Assembly (NCBI GenBank): GCA_041744375.1
Contig: JBGTLA010000158.1
Span: 1 to 14,188, forward strand
Reading direction: 5' to 3'
Length of the DNA stretch: 14,188 bases
DNA from: JBGTLA01 sp041744375
GTDB lineage: Bacteria > Actinomycetota > Acidimicrobiia > Spongiisociales > ZC4RG35
The notes under the pieces are model-generated. The model searched no databases. It was given only the letters and a program-made list of their open reading frames with translations, and had not been told where the DNA came from. Positions 7,392-13,363 of this stretch are shown piece by piece. Within the stretch, counting starts at the first letter, position 1. Each line of letters opens with the position of its first letter. A program made the translations under genes and the position numbers.

Positions 7392-9331
7392 GGGCCCACC
7401 TCCGCCGGGCCCCGTCCTGTCATGTCGCCACCCCGCAAGTACTGGGCGATGAGCGAGATGTCGTCGAGGCTCAGAACCATGCCGAACCCGGGCATGCGAC
7501 CCGAGCCGAATCCATTGAGCCCATATGGCTCCTCCGCCACGGATCCGTTGATGAGGAAGTCGATGAGGAGATCGCTCTCGGGGTCGTCCGCCGCGGCGCC
7601 GAACTGGACGACCGGGCGGCCGTCCCACAAGGCCGGGCCGAATCCGCCGGAACCGGCCTCGAGTGTGAACGGCACCCCGGCCGAATGTCCGGCCGTGTGG
7701 CAGCGGGCACAGTAACCCTGGTAGAGCAGCACCGCCCTCTCAGCGGTGTCGTAGTCACCTCCGAAGGTTCGTTCCGCAACGCCGTCGATGTCGATCACCC
7801 ACCGCCGGGCGTCATGGGATTGCTCCAGGAAATCGATACCCGCCACGGCGCCGGCCCGGATTGCCTCGATGTTGTTGGCGGTGACCGTGGTGGTCGTGGC
7901 CAACGATTCCCAGGCTCCCACCACCCTGGCGGCTTCTGCTGCGTCGGGTTCCCCGGAGGTGGCTTCGTTGGTGGGGTCGAGAACGGGCACCACGGCCTCC
8001 GACGGCATCGTGGCGTTGAGGGCATCGGTCACCTGAGCGGAGAGGGTGCGCTCAGCGGCGGTGGACAACCCGTCGCCGTCGGGATCCTGACCATCGTCGA
8101 AGATCGACCGGGCATCGGTGGCGACGGCGGCGAGCTCGGGGTCGTCGGGATCCTCGGCAGCGGCCGCTTCGATGGATGCGACGAACTGCTCGGCGGAATT
8201 CAGGTCGACGATGTCGCCCCCCGGGCCCGCCTCGGGGAACTCCTCGGCTAGCGCCGCCAGCTCGTCGAGGGCGGCCGCAGAAAGAGCGATATCGGCCTCG
8301 ACCAAACCGTCCTCGAAAGCCGCGACGGCCGCCGCCCTCTGAGCTTCGAGAATGGGCTCTTGGCCGGACTCGACCAGTTCGGTGAGCCGATCGACGATCA
8401 TCTGTGCGGTAGCGAGGTCGTCCTGGCCTTCGACACTCTGAGGGTTCTCGGGATCGAGCGTCACTGGCTCGATGACCTGATAGAAAGAAACGATCTCCTC
8501 GCCGATCTCGACGAGCCCGACTTCGGTGGCGTCGGACAGCCCGTCACCGTCGGTGTCGATGCCGTCGGCGGCCGCCTCGAGCAGGGCGCGAGCTCGAGCG
8601 GCGAACTCGGAGATGACCGGTGCACGCTCCTCTGCCTTCTCGATGTCGGCCAGGACCTGCCGCTGGCTCACCAAGGCCGACTCCATCGACGAATCGGCGT
8701 TGGCGAGCCGATTGCGCTCGGCGGGGATGACGGAACCGGCGCGAGCGACGGCTTCCTCCTGGCTGATTTGAATGGTCCGGAGGTAGTGGACGATGTCGAT
8801 GATCTGCTTCTCGTTCATGGGGCCACCACCTTCCAGGCCCCAAGCCGGCATAGGTGAGTTGCCCCGCCCGAAGGTGAGCCAATAGTTCACCGCATCCTCG
8901 TCGTAGCGGTAGAAGACGTCGTCGAGTGGCGGCGACACCCAAGACACCGCCACCCCCGACCTCGCCTCGACGAAGGGGGCGACCCCACCGACCCCCTCGG
9001 GGCCGTGACAGTCGTAACAGGCGAATTCCTCCACGAGGGCGGCGCCCCGCTCTACCGACTCCTCACTGAACTGCTCGACGAAACCCTCTTGGCGTTGCTG
9101 CTCACCGAGGTAATAGAGGGGCAGAGAAACCGCCAGGAACGCCGACAGGAGCACTGCTGCCTTCTGGCCTGACTCCAACCTCCGGGTCTCCATCTGGTCG
9201 TCGGTCGTCCCGGGGGCGAGGTTCGAGGGTATCTCTTCGGGGCCCCGTCGGCGGAGCGCTGCCACCAGGATGAATCCCAGCCAGGCGATTCCACCGATGG
9301 CGGCGAGCGTGATGACGATGCTCGACGACAT
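7388..9331 (-). CDS. Membrane-anchored dihaem cytochrome c subunit with duplicated Ca-binding-like spacer
   Basis: The 647-residue product has two N-terminal membrane segments (about 3-25 and 57-76). A first cytochrome c domain carries CYDCH (105-109) and a likely axial Met in NSPMPAW (Met 161). A long acidic, Ala/Glu/Asp-rich spacer (about 205-530) follows, then a second cytochrome c domain with CARCH (541-545) and a Met in RMPGFGM near 612. The haem domains should lie outside the membrane and carry electrons from the Rieske protein toward an oxidase, the role of the dihaem QcrC subunit in other actinobacteria. The architecture differs: anchors are N-terminal and the haem domains are far apart. 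Within the spacer, DTDGDGLSDATE (259-270) and DPDGDGLSTAAE (416-427) resemble thrombospondin-type-3 calcium loops, each followed by an LDP(E/T)N segment, so the module is duplicated. ATG 9331 or GTG 9337 could be the start. Confidence 0.9.
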   Translation of the reverse strand: MSSSIVITLAAIGGIAWLGFILVAALRRRGPEEIPSNLAPGTTDDQMETRRLESGQKAAVLLSAFLAVSLPLYYLGEQQRQEGFVEQFSEESVERGAALVEEFACYDCHGPEGVGGVAPFVEARSGVAVSWVSPPLDDVFYRYDEDAVNYWLTFGRGNSPMPAWGLEGGGPMNEKQIIDIVHYLRTIQISQEEAVARAGSVIPAERNRLANADSSMESALVSQRQVLADIEKAEERAPVISEFAARARALLEAAADGIDTDGDGLSDATEVGLVEIGEEIVSFYQVIEPVTLDPENPQSVEGQDDLATAQMIVDRLTELVESGQEPILEAQRAAAVAAFEDGLVEADIALSAAALDELAALAEEFPEAGPGGDIVDLNSAEQFVASIEAAAAEDPDDPELAAVATDARSIFDDGQDPDGDGLSTAAERTLSAQVTDALNATMPSEAVVPVLDPTNEATSGEPDAAEAARVVGAWESLATTTTVTANNIEAIRAGAVAGIDFLEQSHDARRWVIDIDGVAERTFGGDYDTAERAVLLYQGYCARCHTAGHSAGVPFTLEAGSGGFGPALWDGRPVVQFGAAADDPESDLLIDFLINGSVAEEPYGLNGFGSGRMPGFGMVLSLDDISLIAQYLRGGDMTGRGPAEVGP

Positions 9332-9380
9332 GGTCACGCGCCTCGGGGGGGCAGGGGGGCGACAGAGGCCATGGGGGCGG

Positions 9381-10289
9381 TCACAATCCGATGCACGACG
9401 GACCGCGGGGGTACTCGACGGACTGGGCGGGAGCACGCGGGGTCGGAATGATGAGGCTCGTCCGGATCATGAGGTCGTTCGTATCGGTCAACTCCACCAC
9501 GAATCGGTCGAGGTTTCTGGGGGCAGGGCCATCGAAGTACTCACCGATCTCGTTGTACTTGGAGCCGTGACATGGGCACTCGAATCCCTGCGACGCTGCG
9601 CACCACGGCACCCGGCAGCCGAGGTGGACACAGGCTTGGTAGAGGGCCATCAAGCCACCCGCCGCCACGCTTTGGCCCTCGAATTGTTGGGAGATCGTCG
9701 GCGGAGCCGGCACGACGTACGCACGTGCTTCGGGTATGAACAGCGGAATCACTTCCCCGTCGTCCGTGCGCACCTGCCGCAAGATGTTCGAGACCTGACC
9801 GGCGAGGATGTCGGCCCCGAATCCCCCCACGACTCGCGGCCAGAAGAAAGCCAGGAATCCGAGACCGAGGCCCGCCGACCATACCCCGAAAGTGGCTCCG
9901 AGCGCCCGGTTGAAGAACTGGCGACGGGTGACACCGGCCTCCTCCGGCGAGACCTCCACCACCCGCTGAGCCTCTACGACCGCCACACCCACGGACTCGG
10001 GCACCGGCGCCTCCTCCTCGGTGCCATCGGCCTCCACCTCTTCGTCGAGAGCCGGCTCAGGCGACGCGATCGCGGGTTCCTCGGGAACCGTTGCCACTCG
10101 CACCCCTTCCATCGACCGATCGGCTCGGCGGGCGTCGGCGTCGAGTTTCTTGGCCCAGTCGTCCTTCTTGGCCGAGTCTGTGTCGGTGCGCGAGCGGCGG
10201 AAGGCAACGGTAAAAGCTCCCAGCGCTCCGAAGATGGCAACGATTGCCACACCGATGAGGATCAGGTTGGTGGGGGTCAGGCCGAACAT
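9381..10289 (-). CDS. Rieske [2Fe-2S] protein of the quinol:cytochrome c reductase, with acidic linker
   Basis: This subunit takes the first electron from quinol at the outer site and passes it to cytochrome c. The 302-residue product has a membrane helix at about 7-29, an acidic Pro/Glu/Ala linker (about 60-118), a twin-arginine motif TRRQFFNRA (121-129) leading into a second membrane helix (about 133-151), then the Rieske domain. The cluster motifs are CVHLGC (220-225) and CPCHGS (238-243). They give ligands Cys220, His222, Cys238 and His241 and a disulfide Cys225-Cys240, all intact. The twin-arginine motif implies Tat export of the folded cluster domain, which puts the linker in the cytoplasm. 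ATG 10289 shares a base with the stop of the upstream cytochrome b half (TGATG), so translation is probably coupled. A TTG one codon earlier is unlikely. Confidence 0.95.
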   Translation of the reverse strand: MFGLTPTNLILIGVAIVAIFGALGAFTVAFRRSRTDTDSAKKDDWAKKLDADARRADRSMEGVRVATVPEEPAIASPEPALDEEVEADGTEEEAPVPESVGVAVVEAQRVVEVSPEEAGVTRRQFFNRALGATFGVWSAGLGLGFLAFFWPRVVGGFGADILAGQVSNILRQVRTDDGEVIPLFIPEARAYVVPAPPTISQQFEGQSVAAGGLMALYQACVHLGCRVPWCAASQGFECPCHGSKYNEIGEYFDGPAPRNLDRFVVELTDTNDLMIRTSLIIPTPRAPAQSVEYPRGPSCIGL

Positions 10290-11335
10290 CAATGTAACCC
10301 GAAGTCGACCCAGTCTCGGAGATCATCGAAGAAGACCCCTGCCTCCCACGGGAAGGCGAAGTTGAACCCCTGAGCCCGGAACAATACACCGATGATCGTG
10401 AGCGTGGCCGAACCCGCCAGGAAGATCGTGAACAGCATGATGGCGAACTTGCGATCGGATGGTTTTGTCGACGGGTTGCGATCGACGTAGGGAATCATCA
10501 TGAATCCGACCAGTCCGATGATGGTCGGGACCGTCACCCCGGCGATCTGGGGGTCGAAATACGAGAGCAACTCCTGGAGGCCGAGGAAGTACCAAGGCGC
10601 CTTCGACGGGTTGGGCGTGGCGTTGAAGTTGGCCGGCTCCAGCAATGGGGCCTGGATCGCGACCGACATGACCACCAACAGCGCCGTCATCGCCAGCAGG
10701 GCCCCGAACTCGGCGACGACGAGATGCGGCCAGGTGTTGACCTTGTCGGTCGGCTCGGTCTTGACCTGTTGGATCGCCCGGGCCTTGACAACCGTCAGAA
10801 GCCGCTGAGTGCGCACACCCTCCGGTGCTCCGGTGGGTGGCACGACCGGTCGGGCCGTGACCACGGCGGCCACTTTCCCCGCCCCGTTCCCGCCCGCTCC
10901 GTTGGCGCCCTTCCCATCAGCATCTGCTGGGCTGCCGTCGTCCTCCGCAAGCTCTTCTGCGGGCTGGTCGGCCTCGGTCAAGGTCGCCACCGCTCCGGTC
11001 GTCGGCTCCGTCTCTGACTCGGCTGGGGCCGGGGTGGTCTCGGCCCCCTCTGGCGCCGGCGTTTCGTCCTCGGTCGGGGGAGCCTCCGCCACGGGTTCGG
11101 GGTCGGCTACCTCAGCGGTCTCGGGAGCATCCGGTTCGGGGTCAGGAGACGGATCCGTCTGGGCGGAAGCTCCCGGGCGTGGCTTGGGAGCGGCCGGGGT
11201 GTCACCTGCGTCGGCTGGGGGAGACGAAGGAGCCTCACCCTTCATCTCGGCGAGCACCTGCTCTACCGGGACGCCCAGCGCCTTGGCCTTGGCCTCCGCC
11301 GATCTGCGCAGGAGACTCTCTGGGATGTCGACCAT
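10289..11335 (-). CDS. Cytochrome b C-terminal half (subunit IV type) with long acidic N-terminal extension
   Basis: This 348-residue protein supplies the C-terminal helices of a split cytochrome b, which form part of the outer quinol site. Membrane segments lie at about 207-228, 268-282 and 297-319. The quinol-site loop reads PNPSKAPWYFLGLQELL (241-257), where the classical PEWY motif is replaced by APWY, as in some menaquinol-type split complexes. Residues 1-175 are not found in ordinary subunit IV. A short helical motif IPESLLRRSAEAKAKALG (4-21) is followed by about 120 residues of Pro/Ala/Glu/Asp-rich linker and a Gly/Ala/Asn-rich patch near 141-153. Subunit IV begins on the cytoplasmic side, so the extension should be cytoplasmic. 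ATG 11335 is preceded by AGGAGGT at four bases, overlapping the TAG stop of the b6-type gene. Confidence 0.9.
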   Translation of the reverse strand: MVDIPESLLRRSAEAKAKALGVPVEQVLAEMKGEAPSSPPADAGDTPAAPKPRPGASAQTDPSPDPEPDAPETAEVADPEPVAEAPPTEDETPAPEGAETTPAPAESETEPTTGAVATLTEADQPAEELAEDDGSPADADGKGANGAGGNGAGKVAAVVTARPVVPPTGAPEGVRTQRLLTVVKARAIQQVKTEPTDKVNTWPHLVVAEFGALLAMTALLVVMSVAIQAPLLEPANFNATPNPSKAPWYFLGLQELLSYFDPQIAGVTVPTIIGLVGFMMIPYVDRNPSTKPSDRKFAIMLFTIFLAGSATLTIIGVLFRAQGFNFAFPWEAGVFFDDLRDWVDFGLH

Positions 11336-11339
11336 CGGA

Positions 11340-11347
11340 ACCTCCTA
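11340..11347 (-). promoter_or_regulatory. Ribosome site fused to stop codon (cytochrome b6-type / subunit IV junction)
   Basis: TAGGAGGT combines the TAG stop of the upstream gene with a perfect AGGAGGT, four bases before ATG 11335. It fixes that start and implies reinitiation by terminating ribosomes. Confidence 0.8.
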
Positions 11348-12115
11348 AAGCGGACCGGATATACCGCCATCTTTGCGTACTCGCCAAAAATGGACGGCCA
11401 TGAAGATGACGATGATGAAGGGGAAGAACAAGACGTGCAACACGTACCAGCGAAGAAGCGTGTTGGCCGTCACCTCGGCACTACCCAACAGGGCGAATTT
11501 GACCTGGTCGCCGACGACGGGGACGAAACCGGCCATGTTGGTGCCCACGGTCACGGCCCACAGCGCCAACTGGTCCCAGGGGAGCAGATAGCCCGTGAAA
11601 GACAGCAAGAGGGTGAGGAGTAGTAGCACGACCCCGACGACCCAGTTGAATTCACGGGGGGGCTTGTAGGCCCCGTGATAGAAGACGCGGCTCATGTGCA
11701 AGAAGACGGTGAGAACCATCAGGTGGGCTCCCCAACGATGCATGTTGCGGACGAGAGAGCCGAAGGCCACATTGGTGGACAGGGCCTGGGTGTCGGCGTA
11801 AGCCTGCTCCACGGTCGGTGTGTAATAGAACATGAGGAAGATGCCGGTGATGGTCAACAGGATGAAGAGAAAGAAGCTGAGGCCACCGAGACACAGCGTG
11901 TAGGAGAGCTTGACGCCGTGCCGCTTCACCTTGACCGGGTGCAGGTGGTAGAGCACGTTGTTCATGATCACGTACGAACGGTTGCGAGGGCTGTCGGAGT
12001 AGCCCTTCTTGAACGGCGAACCGGGTCGGAACACAGACTCCCAGAATTGGGACTCGCGGAGCCGACCTCCCAACTCGCCGGCCCGCTCCTTCAGGGTCAC
12101 TTTCTCATCTGCCAC
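11345..12115 (-). CDS. Cytochrome b6-type subunit of the quinol:cytochrome c reductase
   Basis: This is the four-helix haem-binding half of a split cytochrome b, 256 residues long. It matches cytochrome b6 closely. It has MHRWGAHLMV (125-134) and FLHMSRVFYHGAY (138-150), the PPREFNWVVGVVL segment, SFTGYLLPWDQ (172-182), and a C-terminal LHVLFFP...VHFWRVRKDGGISGPL. Probable b-haem ligands are His126, His140, His227 and His242. Cys75 in YTLCLGGLSF aligns with the b6 Cys (YCLGGIT) that covalently binds haem c_n on the cytoplasmic side, so a third haem is predicted. GTG 12115 has AGGAGGT four bases upstream, overlapping the stop of the ferredoxin gene. The junction has the same geometry as the next one downstream. 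Extra residues 1-50 precede the first helix, as is common in b6-type proteins of Gram-positive bacteria. Confidence 0.95.
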   Translation of the reverse strand: MADEKVTLKERAGELGGRLRESQFWESVFRPGSPFKKGYSDSPRNRSYVIMNNVLYHLHPVKVKRHGVKLSYTLCLGGLSFFLFILLTITGIFLMFYYTPTVEQAYADTQALSTNVAFGSLVRNMHRWGAHLMVLTVFLHMSRVFYHGAYKPPREFNWVVGVVLLLLTLLLSFTGYLLPWDQLALWAVTVGTNMAGFVPVVGDQVKFALLGSAEVTANTLLRWYVLHVLFFPFIIVIFMAVHFWRVRKDGGISGPL

Positions 12116-12119
12116 GAGG

Positions 12120-12127
12120 ACCTCCTA
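12120..12127 (-). promoter_or_regulatory. Ribosome site fused to stop codon (ferredoxin / cytochrome b6-type junction)
   Basis: The same TAGGAGGT octamer stands here, four bases before GTG 12115, and decides this GTG start. The identical arrangement at two neighbouring junctions suggests the ferredoxin, b6-type and subunit IV proteins are made at matched levels. Confidence 0.8.
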
Positions 12128-12595
12128 CCAGCGCATCCCGTAGGCGTACCCGTTCTTGAAGTCGCGCTGACCGGTATCCACGTCCCAGGGTCGACGGTTC
12201 AGTTCGTCGATCGCCTCGGTCAACCCCAGTTGCGCGGCCTGATCGGCCAGCGAGCCCTCGAACTTGCCGAGCGAGATCACATTCGTGGGACAGCGGTCGA
12301 TGCAGAGGGCACAGCGGGTGCACTCATCCTCGTCGACCACGAAGAACCCGTAGTTCTGGGGATCGTCGACGGGATGATCGACGTTCACGGCTTCGGTGAT
12401 GGCGTCGAGCGAAAGGTAGTGGATGCACTTCCATGGGCAGATGTCGACGCATCCTTCACACAGGATGCACTCGGACTGATCTATATGGAGGAATTGTTTC
12501 GGTCGAAGCTTGTCTTTGAAGTAGTCGCCGTCGACCTGGGCCAGTTGGTAGTCGTCTCGAATCGGCGGCGTCTCGTCGATGACACCGCGCGGCAT
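12125..12595 (-). CDS. 2x[4Fe-4S] ferredoxin-type protein of the bc-complex operon
   Basis: The 156-residue protein has two 4Fe-4S motifs: CILCEGCVDICP (Cys 43, 46, 49, 53) and CTRCALCIDRCP (Cys 92, 95, 98, 102). An extra Cys57 lies just after the first. The motifs are separated by about 38 residues, longer than in small bacterial ferredoxins, which suggests an NuoI- or dehydrogenase-subunit-like fold. A tail of about 45 residues (about 112-156) ends in GMRW. There is no signal peptide or membrane helix, so it should sit on the cytoplasmic face. Its ATG shares a base with the stop of the upstream membrane gene (TGATG), and the b6-type gene follows after nine bases. This tight placement implies a bound subunit passing low-potential electrons to or from the cytochrome b unit. 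The start region contains a small inverted repeat (CAGGA/TCCTG, 12596-12610) that includes the AGGAG ribosome site. Confidence 0.92.
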   Translation of the reverse strand: MPRGVIDETPPIRDDYQLAQVDGDYFKDKLRPKQFLHIDQSECILCEGCVDICPWKCIHYLSLDAITEAVNVDHPVDDPQNYGFFVVDEDECTRCALCIDRCPTNVISLGKFEGSLADQAAQLGLTEAIDELNRRPWDVDTGQRDFKNGYAYGMRW

Positions 12596-13206
12596 CAGGA
12601 ATCACTCCTGACCAGCGGGCGTCCGTAGGGAGAGATCTTCTCGGGTTTCTCGACCTGGGCGGGGCTGGGTCCGATGATGTCGCGGAACTTGTAAACGAAC
12701 ACTGCTCCCACGACGAGCATCGTCCCGTTGTAGCCCATCGAAATGATGTCTTTGACGGCCTCGTAGCTGATGTCCACCTGGTTGCCCAACACGAGCCACG
12801 GAGGAATGGTCACGGCGATCCGGGTGGCCGACCAGTCGAGGTCCGTCTGAGAGAGGTTGAGCCACTCGGATGGGACAATTGCGAAGATGATCACCAACTC
12901 CATCCAGGCGAGGAAAGCGCCGAATGCGGCACCGGCCCAGGTCAGGGGACGCCCGAGGAGGAAGGCGATCGCTGCCCCGACCACCAGGAGCTGAGACGCA
13001 CCAAAGGCAATGAGGTAGCCGATGCTCTTTGGGAACCAGCCGCGCGGGATCCACCCGAAGGCGCCTCCCACAGCCTGCGACTGGGGAAGGTTGGCGTAGT
13101 GCACGACGATCACGCCAACGGCCATCGCCACGGTCCCGACGACCAACATGGTCCATCCGTAGCGGGCTCTCTGCTGTTCGGTGAGATCACCGAGTCGAAT
13201 CACCAC
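12595..13206 (-). CDS. Four-helix membrane protein, first gene of the bc-complex operon, function unknown
   Basis: I do not recognise this 203-residue protein. It has four hydrophobic segments at about 18-38, 62-84, 88-111 and 160-174. A longer loop (about 112-158) has several Trp and acidic residues, including SEWLNLSQTDLDW and IPPWLV, and may lie flat on the membrane. No Cys pairs or His pairs suggest haem or metal binding. GTG 13206 is preferred, with GTG 13203 equally possible, because AGGGAG lies just upstream; a TTG at 13239 would add 11 residues. The stop overlaps the ferredoxin start by one base. Being co-translated with the ferredoxin, it may be its membrane anchor or quinone-linked partner, but this is inference from position only. 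Confidence 0.82.
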   Translation of the reverse strand: MVIRLGDLTEQQRARYGWTMLVVGTVAMAVGVIVVHYANLPQSQAVGGAFGWIPRGWFPKSIGYLIAFGASQLLVVGAAIAFLLGRPLTWAGAAFGAFLAWMELVIIFAIVPSEWLNLSQTDLDWSATRIAVTIPPWLVLGNQVDISYEAVKDIISMGYNGTMLVVGAVFVYKFRDIIGPSPAQVEKPEKISPYGRPLVRSDS

Positions 13207-13309
13207 GTGCTCCCTGCGAGGCGGCCGTCCGTAAGCCAAGTTCTACCACACGGCGACAACCTGGGCAGAATTCATCCGGGGGTCGGGCAAAACCTGGGTT
13301 GGGAGGAAT

Positions 13310-13338
13310 CTGAGGCCCCGGCCACGACAGGTTATGCT
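13310..13338 (+). promoter_or_regulatory. Candidate promoter of the oxidase-like gene
   Basis: CTGAGG (13310-13315) and TATGCT (13333-13338) are separated by 17 bases and resemble -35 and -10 boxes. The predicted leader is short and includes GAGGAG at 13354-13359, four bases before GTG 13364. It lies in the 157-base divergent region between the oxidase-like gene and the respiratory operon. No convincing promoter for the operon itself was found on the other strand. Confidence 0.35.
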
Positions 13339-13363
13339 CCCGCCGACGACCCCGAGGAGACGG

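Noticed and set aside
7388..9331. Calling the cytochrome c subunit a canonical actinobacterial QcrC
   Set aside because: It has two N-terminal anchors and a 430-residue separation of haem sites, unlike QcrC with adjacent haem domains and a C-terminal helix. Only the role is likely shared.
9334..9372. 12-codon leader-like frame ending just before the cytochrome c start
   Set aside because: It has no ribosome site, the C-rich tract makes a chance frame likely, and no regulatory structure goes with it.
7388..9436. Upstream extension of the cytochrome c gene to 9436
   Set aside because: The added residues overlap the Rieske coding end and read as low-complexity Pro/Arg. ATG 9331 directly precedes a normal membrane anchor.
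9270..10373. 367-codon open frame opposite the Rieske gene
   Set aside because: It is antisense to an unmistakable Rieske protein, and its translation is Arg/His/Gly-rich with no family match.
11675..12628. 317-codon open frame opposite the cytochrome b6-type and ferredoxin genes
   Set aside because: It covers two certain genes on the other strand and shows no domain or ribosome site.
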